This document shows positions 14,443-20,799 of a stretch of 22,073 bases of DNA, in pieces. Source of the DNA: a virus; the IMG/VR virus record IMGVR_UViG_3300030110_005288, positions 1-22,073 of that record. One strand, given 5' to 3'. Numbering within the stretch: the first letter of the stretch is position 1; each line of letters begins with the position of its first letter. The notes beneath the pieces were generated by a model. That model did no database searches. It was given only the letters and a program-made list of their open reading frames with translations, and was not told the origin of the DNA. The translations under genes and the position numbers were made by a program.

Positions 14443-15135
14443 ATGAAAAAAGCATTATCTTTTCTCATTATGTCGGCTGTGTGTTTATTCACGCAAGTAA
14501 ATGTTAAAGCTGAGGGTTTATCCTTGGTAGGAACTCTTCAATATGAAACCGAGCATTATGTTCGAGGTCTAAACTATTCTGATGACGCTCTAGGCGTTGG
14601 AGTTAACGGTAGTTATGATCTTGGATTTGCTAATGCTTTTGGTGGAGTATACAATATTCCTCGCCTAGGTGGCAATGACAGCGTTAACCATTCGGTATTA
14701 GGTTTGAGTCGTTCTTTTGAACTGATCGGTCTTACACTTGATAGTTCAATCGAAGTTCAGCATCATAATGCTGCGGTTGATAGTACAGAAGTTGGCCTAG
14801 GTGTTTCTATTCCCAATCTACCTTTGATTGGTGATTATGCAAGCGTTGGTTTAACTTTATGGGATAATCAAGATATTGATTATTCTGGTATTACAATTGA
14901 CATTACTGGTAATCCTTATGATTTACCTGTTCTAAGTGACCTAAGCTTGACACCGTATATTGAATTAGGTTCATTCGATTTACATGACTACCAGAAATTT
15001 GGCGGTACATTAAATTACAATGGGCTTGATTCTTTGAGCCCGTATGTGAATGTTTTCTATCTTAATAGTGATGATTCACCTTGGGGAGATGAAAACGGTA
15101 TAACCGTATCAGCCGGTATCAATGTTTCTTTCTAA
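14443..15135 (+). CDS. Predicted outer-membrane beta-barrel protein
   Basis: 230 residues with a classical signal peptide (MKKALSFLIMSAVCLFTQVNVKA, cleavage before Glu24). The mature part is a series of alternating amphipathic strands rich in Gly, Asp, Tyr and Leu (LVGTLQYETEHYVRGLNY, LGVGVNGSYDLGF, TPYIELGSF), and it ends in Phe (GINVSF), the usual barrel-assembly signal. About eight to ten strands fit the length. I cannot name a family. It stands alone between minus-strand units, with its own promoter motif and a strong terminator. In phages, barrel proteins of this kind have been linked to superinfection exclusion or envelope change (for example lambda Lom), which is a guess here. Confidence 0.85.
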   Translation: MKKALSFLIMSAVCLFTQVNVKAEGLSLVGTLQYETEHYVRGLNYSDDALGVGVNGSYDLGFANAFGGVYNIPRLGGNDSVNHSVLGLSRSFELIGLTLDSSIEVQHHNAAVDSTEVGLGVSIPNLPLIGDYASVGLTLWDNQDIDYSGITIDITGNPYDLPVLSDLSLTPYIELGSFDLHDYQKFGGTLNYNGLDSLSPYVNVFYLNSDDSPWGDENGITVSAGINVSF

Positions 15136-15141
15136 TAGCTA

Positions 15142-15402
15142 TTAGTTAGAATGGGGAGTCAGGGGCTTGCGTAAGCGAGCCCTTTTTTTATGGGTCGTGT
15201 TTTTCCCCGGGTCTTCTTGTTTCTGCTGGGGGATTTTGGGGTGGTCGTCCGGGTACCGGTAAAGGTCTAGAAGGTGGTGTGGGTCTAACTCTCGGTGTAT
15301 ACGGTTCAGATGATCTATCTCTTTTACGTCTTGAATCATGCCTATGATGATGGTGATCAACAACATAAACAGTATGGCTAGTATGATGAATATGTCCTCC
15401 AC
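15142..15402 (-). CDS. Possible overlapping inner-membrane gene (spanin-like), low confidence
   Basis: An 86-residue frame starting at GTG and lying mostly inside the lipoprotein gene in another frame. Residues 4-23 (IFIILAILFMLLITIIIGMI) would be a transmembrane helix, followed by a charged, helical then basic segment: the layout of an Rz-type inner-membrane spanin. The nested partner is a Pro-rich lipoprotein, as in lambda Rz/Rz1. Against it: the hydrophobic run arises partly because His codons (CAT) read as Ile/Met in the shifted frame, and the start has no well-placed ribosome binding site. Confidence 0.3.
   Translation of the reverse strand: MEDIFIILAILFMLLITIIIGMIQDVKEIDHLNRIHRELDPHHLLDLYRYPDDHPKIPQQKQEDPGKNTTHKKRARLRKPLTPHSN
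15163..15189 (+). terminator. Rho-independent terminator of the barrel gene
   Basis: The 8-bp stem GGGCTTGC / GCGAGCCC (one T-G wobble) has a GTAA tetraloop and is followed directly by seven T. It begins 27 bases after the stop codon. Confidence 0.88.
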
Positions 15403-15478
15403 AACAATGATCTGATTCTACTACTTCCCAATTAGCACACCCAGTAAAAAGCAAGACTATTGGGATTAGTATTCTCAT
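15188..15478 (-). CDS. His- and Pro-rich lipoprotein (possible outer-membrane spanin)
   Basis: 96 residues. The N-terminus MRILIPIVLLFTGC is a short lipoprotein signal with lipobox FTGC; Cys14 would be acylated. Residues 24-47 hold ten His plus two adjacent Cys (DHCCGGHIHHTSH...DHHHHRH), which could bind metal ions. Residues 48-57 are basic and 60-96 strongly Pro-rich. A small Pro-rich lipoprotein is typical of Rz1-type spanins, but the His cluster is not. The ATG overlaps the upstream stop by four bases (ATGA) with GGAA just before it. It is last in the unit of three Cys-module genes and ends at the T-run of the barrel gene's terminator. Confidence 0.7.
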   Translation of the reverse strand: MRILIPIVLLFTGCANWEVVESDHCCGGHIHHTSHTVYVVDHHHHRHDSRRKRDRSSEPYTPRVRPTPPSRPLPVPGRPPQNPPAETRRPGEKHDP

Positions 15479-15738
15479 TTTTTCCAGTTTACCCTCTTAG
15501 GTCCTTTTTTCTTATACATCTTTCCTTTTATACTCTTACAAGCTGATTTGGTAGGTCTACATGCTGGATAGCTGCCGCCCGACTTTTTAGATTTACGACC
15601 ACAAGGTCCCCCGGTTTTACAATTTACCCAACCGGAAAACTTTTTACCAGTTTTTGGGTCCTTTCCGCCTCTTTTAAACCATTGATGTAAATTATCTGAA
15701 GCTTCGTAAAACTGTTTAAATGTTATTTTTTCTTCCAT
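15475..15738 (-). CDS. Basic Cys-rich small phage protein (DUF5872-like)
   Basis: 87 residues. After the leader MEEKITFKQFYEAS (FYE at 10-12) comes a compact basic module: GGKDPKTGKKFSGWVNCKTGGPCGRK, then YPACRPTKSACKS and MYKKKGPKRVNWK. The PCGRK...YPACRPT pattern resembles DUF5872, known from phages and large DNA viruses without a function. Four Cys could bind zinc or form disulfides. AAAGGTGAT two bases before the ATG is a good Shine-Dalgarno. It overlaps the upstream gene by 16 bases and the lipoprotein gene by four. Confidence 0.78.
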   Translation of the reverse strand: MEEKITFKQFYEASDNLHQWFKRGGKDPKTGKKFSGWVNCKTGGPCGRKSKKSGGSYPACRPTKSACKSIKGKMYKKKGPKRVNWKK

Positions 15739-16172
15739 ATATCACCTTTACGACATCTAACTATCGCTCCAGACTTATATGCAGATGTTTTACCACCATA
15801 TACAGAATCAGCTTTACGTTTGCAGCGATCTTCTGCTTCTTCTTCATTATCTTCATCATGCTGAAGTTTATCTATTTTACGAGTCAGCATTCTTTTGTAT
15901 TTTTCAACTGAGCCGTAATTTTTTTCTGCATGTCTTTTATCAGGATTTGCTCTTAAAGCTTTTAAACTTTCTATGTCCTTTTGTCTATCTGTTTTTTGCT
16001 CTTCACCTTCTTCGCCAGGTATTGCTTCATCAGTGTCAGCAGTAGAGCCAGTGTAGGTATCATCTTCTGGGTCAAATGTATCGCCGTGTTGGTTTTGAGT
16101 TTGCATATTAAGAACACCACGGTTATATTCTTTTAACAAACTATCTATTTTACTATTAAATTTTATATTCAT
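15723..16172 (-). CDS. Acidic/basic hypothetical protein with SAYKSGAIVRCRKG module
   Basis: 149 residues. The leader MNIKFNSKIDSLLKEY has LKE at 13-15. Residues 25-60 are acidic and probably disordered, 60-110 are charged and helical, and the C-terminus (RCKRKADSVYGGKTSAYKSGAIVRCRKGDIWKKK) is a short two-Cys basic module that, from memory, recurs at the ends of marine phage proteins. Function is unknown. It starts one base after the preceding gene's stop, with TTGGTAAT before the ATG. An internal virion or DNA-binding role is inferred only from the leader and basic tail. Confidence 0.75.
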   Translation of the reverse strand: MNIKFNSKIDSLLKEYNRGVLNMQTQNQHGDTFDPEDDTYTGSTADTDEAIPGEEGEEQKTDRQKDIESLKALRANPDKRHAEKNYGSVEKYKRMLTRKIDKLQHDEDNEEEAEDRCKRKADSVYGGKTSAYKSGAIVRCRKGDIWKKK

Positions 16173-16173
16173 A

Positions 16174-16476
16174 TTACCAATTTTTACAACTTAAATATCG
16201 AGCTGTTCCTGGTTTAGCTGAAGAACATTTATGTCTTGCTCTAAAGCTTTTACGTCTTTTAGGGTTGCTCTTTTTAATTCGTCTCTTTGGGTCTCCGTAG
16301 TGTATCCGTTTGTATCCCTTACCGGAAGGATTCTTTACACACTTCATATACTTCTTACTATCCAAGTAAGAGCTAGCTTGTTTTGTTACCTTAGTGCATC
16401 GAGATCCTTTCTTTTCTAAAAGATCCATATAATCCCAATCGTCTTCACAAAGCATTAATATGTCATCAAAAGTCAC
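16174..16476 (-). CDS. Small basic protein with SFRARHKC...SCKNW module
   Basis: 100 residues from a GTG start. The leader MTFDDILMLCED has LCE at 9-11. The rest is very basic with Cys27, Cys46, Cys84 and Cys97; residues about 63-100 (GDPKRRIKKSNPKRRKSFRARHKC...ARYLSCKNW) form a module that I recall from C-termini of many marine phage proteins, function unknown. The GTG is supported by a late promoter motif five bases upstream. It is first in the unit of three Cys-module genes plus the lipoprotein, and divergent from the 130-residue gene. Confidence 0.75.
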   Translation of the reverse strand: MTFDDILMLCEDDWDYMDLLEKKGSRCTKVTKQASSYLDSKKYMKCVKNPSGKGYKRIHYGDPKRRIKKSNPKRRKSFRARHKCSSAKPGTARYLSCKNW

Positions 16477-16481
16477 ACAAT

Positions 16482-16488
16482 TATTTAA
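16482..16488 (-). promoter_or_regulatory. Late promoter motif of the Cys-module unit
   Basis: TTAAATA, then ATTGT, then GTG on the minus strand. It shares its outer base with the divergent plus-strand motif at 16488-16494. Confidence 0.45.
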
Positions 16489-16494
16489 TAAATA
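16488..16494 (+). promoter_or_regulatory. Late promoter motif of the 130-residue gene
   Basis: ATAAATA, then CTGAT, then ATG at 16500; close to T4 TATAAATACTATT. It is immediately back to back with the minus-strand motif. Confidence 0.5.
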
Positions 16495-16499
16495 CTGAT

Positions 16500-16892
16500 A
16501 TGAATCGAGACGTTCGCAATCTACAAAAGTTAATGGAATCAGGAGGTCTTGCTTTTAATAGTGGCCCACATTGGGGAGACTTTGCAGATTACCCACAATC
16601 TAATGTTACTGTATTGAAACCAAGCGAAAAAGACGAAGAAGAAGATGACCCAAAATCTATTATATATAGTTTTATAGATAGTGAATTACAAAAAGCAAAA
16701 GGATATCTTACTACCGGTAAACACGGTGATATACCCGACTTTAAAGCTAACGTTATCGACAGTATTAACAGAGCATTAGCACCGTTTTCTGATATTATCA
16801 CTGATATGAATTTAGAAAGTGAAATATCTGATTATATAGAAAAATCTATTAATATGTTAACTGGAAGAAGAATACAAAACCCTATGAGGTAA
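16500..16892 (+). CDS. Hypothetical protein, acidic
   Basis: 130 residues, no family recognised. It begins MNRDVRNLQKLMESGG, with LME at 11-13 as in the leader pattern, then SGPHWGDFADYPQ, an acidic stretch (EKDEEEDD, about 43-50) and a helical C-terminal domain (60-122) ending in TGRRIQNPMR. The start is supported by the promoter spacing. It is the only plus-strand gene in this part and its end overlaps the convergent sulfotransferase gene by 11 bases. Confidence 0.7.
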   Translation: MNRDVRNLQKLMESGGLAFNSGPHWGDFADYPQSNVTVLKPSEKDEEEDDPKSIIYSFIDSELQKAKGYLTTGKHGDIPDFKANVIDSINRALAPFSDIITDMNLESEISDYIEKSINMLTGRRIQNPMR

Positions 16893-17529
16893 ATTTATAG
16901 TTAAATTTTTCTATTTCATTTTTAGAAACAGCTTCTACCATTTCTTTAGATTCATTATCATACCATTCTGAATAGTGTTTTGGGTAAGTGAAATTAAAAA
17001 TATTTTTATGTTCTTTTGAATTGTTAACATCAGGTAAAGTGTTCCTGTTATAATTAAATCTATCACATAATTCATCCCAACTATCTTGCAATTCTTCAAA
17101 TTTAAACATTTTATCAATTTTAAATTCGGGGTCTTTAAAAGTATAATTTTCTTGAGGGTCGTATTTGTTTTCTAAATACCATTTAAAATTTTTCCAATCT
17201 AAAGATTGCTGATAACCATCTAATTTTAAAAATTTGTCTTTATGAATCCAATGAAAATAATAACTTAATGCATGAGACCAGGGATTTCTTACATAACAAA
17301 ATTTGTAATAACTCATTAGTGTATCAAATTCATCTTTTGTGTTTTTATCTGTTTTTAGCATAGAAAAACTACCATGCATTCCTAGATAAAATTCCCAATA
17401 TTCTCTTTCTATAGTTTCGGGTGTTTCGTGTTTAAATCTTTCATGTCTAGACATTGCTAAATGAATAGCAGTACCACCAGTTTTTGGGATATGAAAGAAA
17501 AGTGCCTTATGGTGATGATTAACGTTCAC
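16882..17529 (-). CDS. Sulfotransferase family protein 2
   Basis: 215 residues. KALFFHIPKTGGTAIH (8-23) is the 5'-phosphosulfate loop of PAPS sulfotransferases and YKFCYVRNPWSHALSYYFHW (75-94) the 3'-phosphate segment. MFKFEELQDSWDEL and a late ...PKHYSEWYDNESKEMVEAV helix are typical of the bacterial and phage members. The start is GTG, three bases after the stop of the nucleotidyltransferase gene; a run of His (NHHH) near the N-terminus is not a family feature. It is expected to act in the cytoplasm on a carbohydrate or lipid-linked acceptor. It is far in sequence from sulfotransferase 1. Confidence 0.85.
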   Translation of the reverse strand: MNVNHHHKALFFHIPKTGGTAIHLAMSRHERFKHETPETIEREYWEFYLGMHGSFSMLKTDKNTKDEFDTLMSYYKFCYVRNPWSHALSYYFHWIHKDKFLKLDGYQQSLDWKNFKWYLENKYDPQENYTFKDPEFKIDKMFKFEELQDSWDELCDRFNYNRNTLPDVNNSKEHKNIFNFTYPKHYSEWYDNESKEMVEAVSKNEIEKFNYKFTS

Positions 17530-17532
17530 ACA

Positions 17533-18162
17533 CTAATTTATCGTAGTGGGAAGGCTTGTCAATAATTGATATACTTCATCTACAACTGTTTTATTATCTC
17601 TCAACCTATCAGGTATATAAGGTAATAAATCTTCAATTTGCAAATTATCTAATTTATTTCTGATATCAGATGCACTTAATGGTTTGTCGCCTCCTACAGT
17701 TGAAAATACATCAATATCAAATTCTACACCCTCAGGGGCATATTTAGCGGCATTTTTATATCTTGCTGCATCTTCACCTTTACCACCCACACCTAATATA
17801 ACTTTGTCTCCAGGTTGGGTTCTTTCTGCAAAATAATCATAAACAAACTTTACTGGAGCAGGGTCGGTTAAAAATGTTATATTTCTTATATTTTCGTTTT
17901 CAGCGTATATTTCAAATATTTTCTTTGCTACATCAGCGGGTATATATTTTCCTGAATCTGTAGTTCTAATACTTTTTGGATTTTGTGGATCACTTATAAC
18001 AACTATTACCCTGTCTGCTTTATCAGCATAATTTTTAAACATTTCAAAATGCCCTTTATGTGGTGGTTTAAAACTACCTGGCACAAGAGCAACTGTTCTA
18101 AAGTTTACATCTTTATCAGGTATATCTTGTTCACCAAGAAAGAACTGTTTAAATGTTTTCAT
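17533..18162 (-). CDS. HxGH nucleotidyltransferase (cytidylyl/NMN adenylyltransferase-like) with leader
   Basis: 209 residues. VALVPGSFKPPHKGHFEMFKNY (24-45) is the first strand and HxGH motif (His35-Lys-Gly-His38) of the cytidylyltransferase superfamily; KPLSASDIRNKL (160-171) corresponds to the ISSTxxR nucleotide-binding motif. Such enzymes join a nucleotide to NMN, phosphopantetheine, glycerol phosphate or similar; the substrate here is uncertain. The conserved fold starts at residue 23, and the 22 residues before it (MKTFKQFFLGEQDI...) look strikingly like the T4 internal-protein leader MKTYQEFIAEA, with LGE at 9-11. It has a late promoter motif six bases upstream and leads a unit with sulfotransferase 2. 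Confidence 0.85.
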   Translation of the reverse strand: MKTFKQFFLGEQDIPDKDVNFRTVALVPGSFKPPHKGHFEMFKNYADKADRVIVVISDPQNPKSIRTTDSGKYIPADVAKKIFEIYAENENIRNITFLTDPAPVKFVYDYFAERTQPGDKVILGVGGKGEDAARYKNAAKYAPEGVEFDIDVFSTVGGDKPLSASDIRNKLDNLQIEDLLPYIPDRLRDNKTVVDEVYQLLTSLPTTIN

Positions 18163-18163
18163 T

Positions 18164-19450
18164 TTAATTATTTAAGCTTCGATAATAGTTGTCATATCGT
18201 AACTTAAATTTCTTATCAAACAGTTTACAAACTTCTTGAATATAATCAACGAACATTTCCCCCCTGGCACCTTTTTGAATCAATTCGGGGTTAGCAGCTT
18301 CTTTAAAAATGGAATAATCTGGAATTAAATCTAGTCTTGTTATAAATTCTTCTAAATCTTCCCCAAACAATATATCATATAAAAATAATTCTATATTATG
18401 AAACTTTTGTAAAAGATTTATAAAAAATTGATATCTTATATTTTTTAAAGTTCTAACGTCATTATCATATACACAATCCATATATTCTTCATATGCTTCT
18501 TCAATTATTTGTCGTGTTTGTTTTCTATGTTCATCTGAAGGTACTAACGAATAAGGTATCGTTTTCCAATATCTTGATCTAAAAAGATTTATATTGTTTT
18601 TATCTACCATGTATTGAGGAGCTCTTGTAATTTTTATAGATGGTACCCCATTAACACCAAACTCGGTATCACGAATAGTGTTAAATACTAAGCCATCTAA
18701 AGATAAACCAATACCTTTTTTATCTAATATTAGTTCTGTTAAATCTTCTTGATCATATCTTATTTCTTCCCAAGAAAGTTTATTACTGCTATGTATAGCG
18801 TCAAAAACTATAGGTCTGTTACTAGTACTTGCACCACCATAAAAAAGAAATTTACCCGATTTTAAATTCTTTTTGTGTTTTTTTCTTTTTTCAACTTGCA
18901 TTTCTGGGGTTGAATGTCTTAAAGCATATAGTTTATGAAAACTTTCACACATAAAACCTTGTTTGCAAAATTTAAATTCTCTAAATCTATCAAAACTTTC
19001 TTCATCTTCTTCCGGTACTACATAACCAATAGAATGATAAACTAATTTATAACTAATATCATCTGTATACATCCAATCAGGTTGTACATGTATTTCACCG
19101 TGATAAAAATTTTCTTCTTTTTGAGCATAAACTATAATATTAGATTCATCAAAACCGTGTAATCTTAAATCTTGCTCTATTTTAGCTTTAAACTCTGGGT
19201 AACTTCCATTTACGTAACATTCAGGTAATACTATTTGTTTTGGTTTTAATTTTTCTATTTCTTTAAAAAAATAATACCAATCAATATCATGGATTCTACC
19301 ACCTAAATTTGGAGCTATATATCCCCCCATTTTATGTTCATAAACTACAGGCCCATCTTCACATAGTAAATAGACAGTATCGTAGTTAAAAATGGTACAA
19401 TCTGGTCTTTGATCATCCCCTATTCTAGGGTGATACTTTACGAAACCCAT
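18164..19450 (-). CDS. Exostosin/GT47-like glycosyltransferase
   Basis: 428 residues. The C-terminal half resembles GT-B glycosyltransferases of the exostosin/CgeB type: KFLFYGGASTSNRP (200-213) opens the second Rossmann domain, and GIGLSLDGLVFNTIRDTEFGVNGVPSIKI (246-274) matches the nucleotide-sugar binding region (usually LSLDG...RD.E....G.P.I). The N-terminal half (PDCTIFNYDTVYLLCEDGP, IVLPECYVNGSY) may be the acceptor domain. No membrane segment is seen. It lies 15 bases after the ligase-fold gene, so it is probably co-transcribed with it, and is followed by the nucleotidyltransferase and sulfotransferase 2. Sugar and acceptor are unknown. Confidence 0.6.
   Translation of the reverse strand: MGFVKYHPRIGDDQRPDCTIFNYDTVYLLCEDGPVVYEHKMGGYIAPNLGGRIHDIDWYYFFKEIEKLKPKQIVLPECYVNGSYPEFKAKIEQDLRLHGFDESNIIVYAQKEENFYHGEIHVQPDWMYTDDISYKLVYHSIGYVVPEEDEESFDRFREFKFCKQGFMCESFHKLYALRHSTPEMQVEKRKKHKKNLKSGKFLFYGGASTSNRPIVFDAIHSSNKLSWEEIRYDQEDLTELILDKKGIGLSLDGLVFNTIRDTEFGVNGVPSIKITRAPQYMVDKNNINLFRSRYWKTIPYSLVPSDEHRKQTRQIIEEAYEEYMDCVYDNDVRTLKNIRYQFFINLLQKFHNIELFLYDILFGEDLEEFITRLDLIPDYSIFKEAANPELIQKGARGEMFVDYIQEVCKLFDKKFKLRYDNYYRSLNN
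18169..18175 (-). promoter_or_regulatory. Late promoter motif of the nucleotidyltransferase unit
   Basis: TTAAATA, then ATTAAA, then ATG on the minus strand. It lies inside the last codons of the upstream glycosyltransferase gene. Confidence 0.4.
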
Positions 19451-19464
19451 ACTAGTAGTTAATA

Positions 19465-20799
19465 CTATCTTTCTGCATTACCACCGGTTGCTCTACCCGG
19501 TCCGGGGTATTTGGAGTATGGAGTACCTCCTGGGTCTTTAGAACTTGCAGCATAATTTACTGCTTGAGCATTTGGGTATTCCATTCTACCACCACCGTAA
19601 TTTATACTAGGGGCAGATTGATCATCTTCATCAGTAGATCTAAATCTACTTGTCATCCCATCTAAAATAAACCTACCCGTTATTTTATAAGGTGGGTTAG
19701 TTGGTATAACAATTCCTTCATGACCACTTGCTTTTCCTAAAATAGATTCGTAATTTTCTAGAAGTTCTTCTCCAAGTCTAACAGTGGCATGATACATCAT
19801 AGCACCATTAACTGCTGTTTCAATATCTGATTCTTGATATATTTCATCTAAAGGTTGTTCACCCAGTACATTCATATAATTTTGTTTACTTACAGCACCA
19901 ATTCTTCTCCCTTCATTTGTAGTAATCATGGCCTCGCGAGGATTTTTTGCATTATCTAACCAAACGTTTAAAGGTTGTGTAACATCTTCTCCTAAAGAAA
20001 AGTTCACAGTAAAGGGTTCTGATAAAATTTTATTAAAATCAGGTCTACCTGTTGATTTTACAGGGGCACTAGTAATGACATCAAAATTATATTCTTTAGC
20101 AACAGGTTCTATTTTTTCTTTTAATTCTTCTAAAGCATCTTTGTTATAAGCAACTGGTTTAGAAGACCCCTTTTCAAGTTGTTCTTGACCTGTAATTTGA
20201 TTTTTAGTGGTTTGTCTTTCCATACCAGGTCTTACCAATTCACCTTGTCTGTTATATTTTTCTAAAAATTGATTTATACCATGTAAAGCTAAAAAGTCTT
20301 GATCACCATAATCTATAACATTAGTGTGGCCTTGAACAAATTCAGCATTTATAAATTTTGTTGGATCGTTATATAAACCCAATTTTTCTAACTCAGGTCT
20401 AATAGTAGGTAAGGCTTGATTAAAAATAGATAGAATTATTTTCCCGCTATTAACCATTCCATGAGGTGTACCATCTTTTGTTATAAATCTGTCTTCTAAT
20501 TTATCTACGGTAACACCGTTTACGTCTAATTCAGACATGGAACCTCTGTCTAAAGCAAATTGTTTATTTCCAAATTCATCTGTAATAACTTTTATACTAA
20601 CATTTGTTCCATCAATTTTTATAGACCCACCCTCATCGTCTAATATATCAACTGTTTCATCAAATTTACGTATTAAATCATTCCCTGATCTAACATCTGG
20701 TAAATCAAATGGGTGAGCCATATGACCTGCAGCACCCCCCTCGTTAACCAAAACTCCTTTAGTATAACTTTCAAATATTAATTCATGTTCAAATTTCAT
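19465..20799 (-). CDS. Nucleic-acid-ligase-fold (covalent nucleotidyltransferase) protein with leader
   Basis: 444 residues. Motif I of ATP-dependent DNA/RNA ligases and capping enzymes is GSIKIDGTNVSIK, with Lys61 as the adenylated residue; FALDRGS gives the conserved Arg85; FINAEFVQG is a motif III candidate (Glu153); HEGIVIP (360-366) is motif IV and PYKITGRF (370-377) motif V with Lys372. The nucleotidyltransferase domain carries a long insert between motifs III and IV and no recognised accessory domain; the last 60 residues are Gly/Pro-rich and disordered. The N-terminus MKFEHELIFESY has IFE at 8-10, followed by the phage segment GGAAGHMAHPFDLPD. The start overlaps the upstream stop (TAATG). 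It could be a DNA or RNA ligase. Confidence 0.75.
   Translation of the reverse strand: MKFEHELIFESYTKGVLVNEGGAAGHMAHPFDLPDVRSGNDLIRKFDETVDILDDEGGSIKIDGTNVSIKVITDEFGNKQFALDRGSMSELDVNGVTVDKLEDRFITKDGTPHGMVNSGKIILSIFNQALPTIRPELEKLGLYNDPTKFINAEFVQGHTNVIDYGDQDFLALHGINQFLEKYNRQGELVRPGMERQTTKNQITGQEQLEKGSSKPVAYNKDALEELKEKIEPVAKEYNFDVITSAPVKSTGRPDFNKILSEPFTVNFSLGEDVTQPLNVWLDNAKNPREAMITTNEGRRIGAVSKQNYMNVLGEQPLDEIYQESDIETAVNGAMMYHATVRLGEELLENYESILGKASGHEGIVIPTNPPYKITGRFILDGMTSRFRSTDEDDQSAPSINYGGGRMEYPNAQAVNYAASSKDPGGTPYSKYPGPGRATGGNAER

Noticed and set aside
15720-16045. Plus-strand hydrophobic frames opposite the Cys-module genes
   Set aside because: The Phe/Leu/Ile-rich translation is the antisense of Lys/Glu codons; the minus-strand genes are tightly ordered with overlaps and good ribosome binding sites.
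16890-16912. AT-only hairpin after the 130-residue gene (AAATTTA/TAAATTT)
   Set aside because: The stem has no G-C pair, so it is too weak to call a terminator even with the T-run after it.
16935-17117. 60-residue minus-strand frame inside sulfotransferase 2
   Set aside because: It is a frame-shifted shadow of the sulfotransferase coding sequence without its own start signals.
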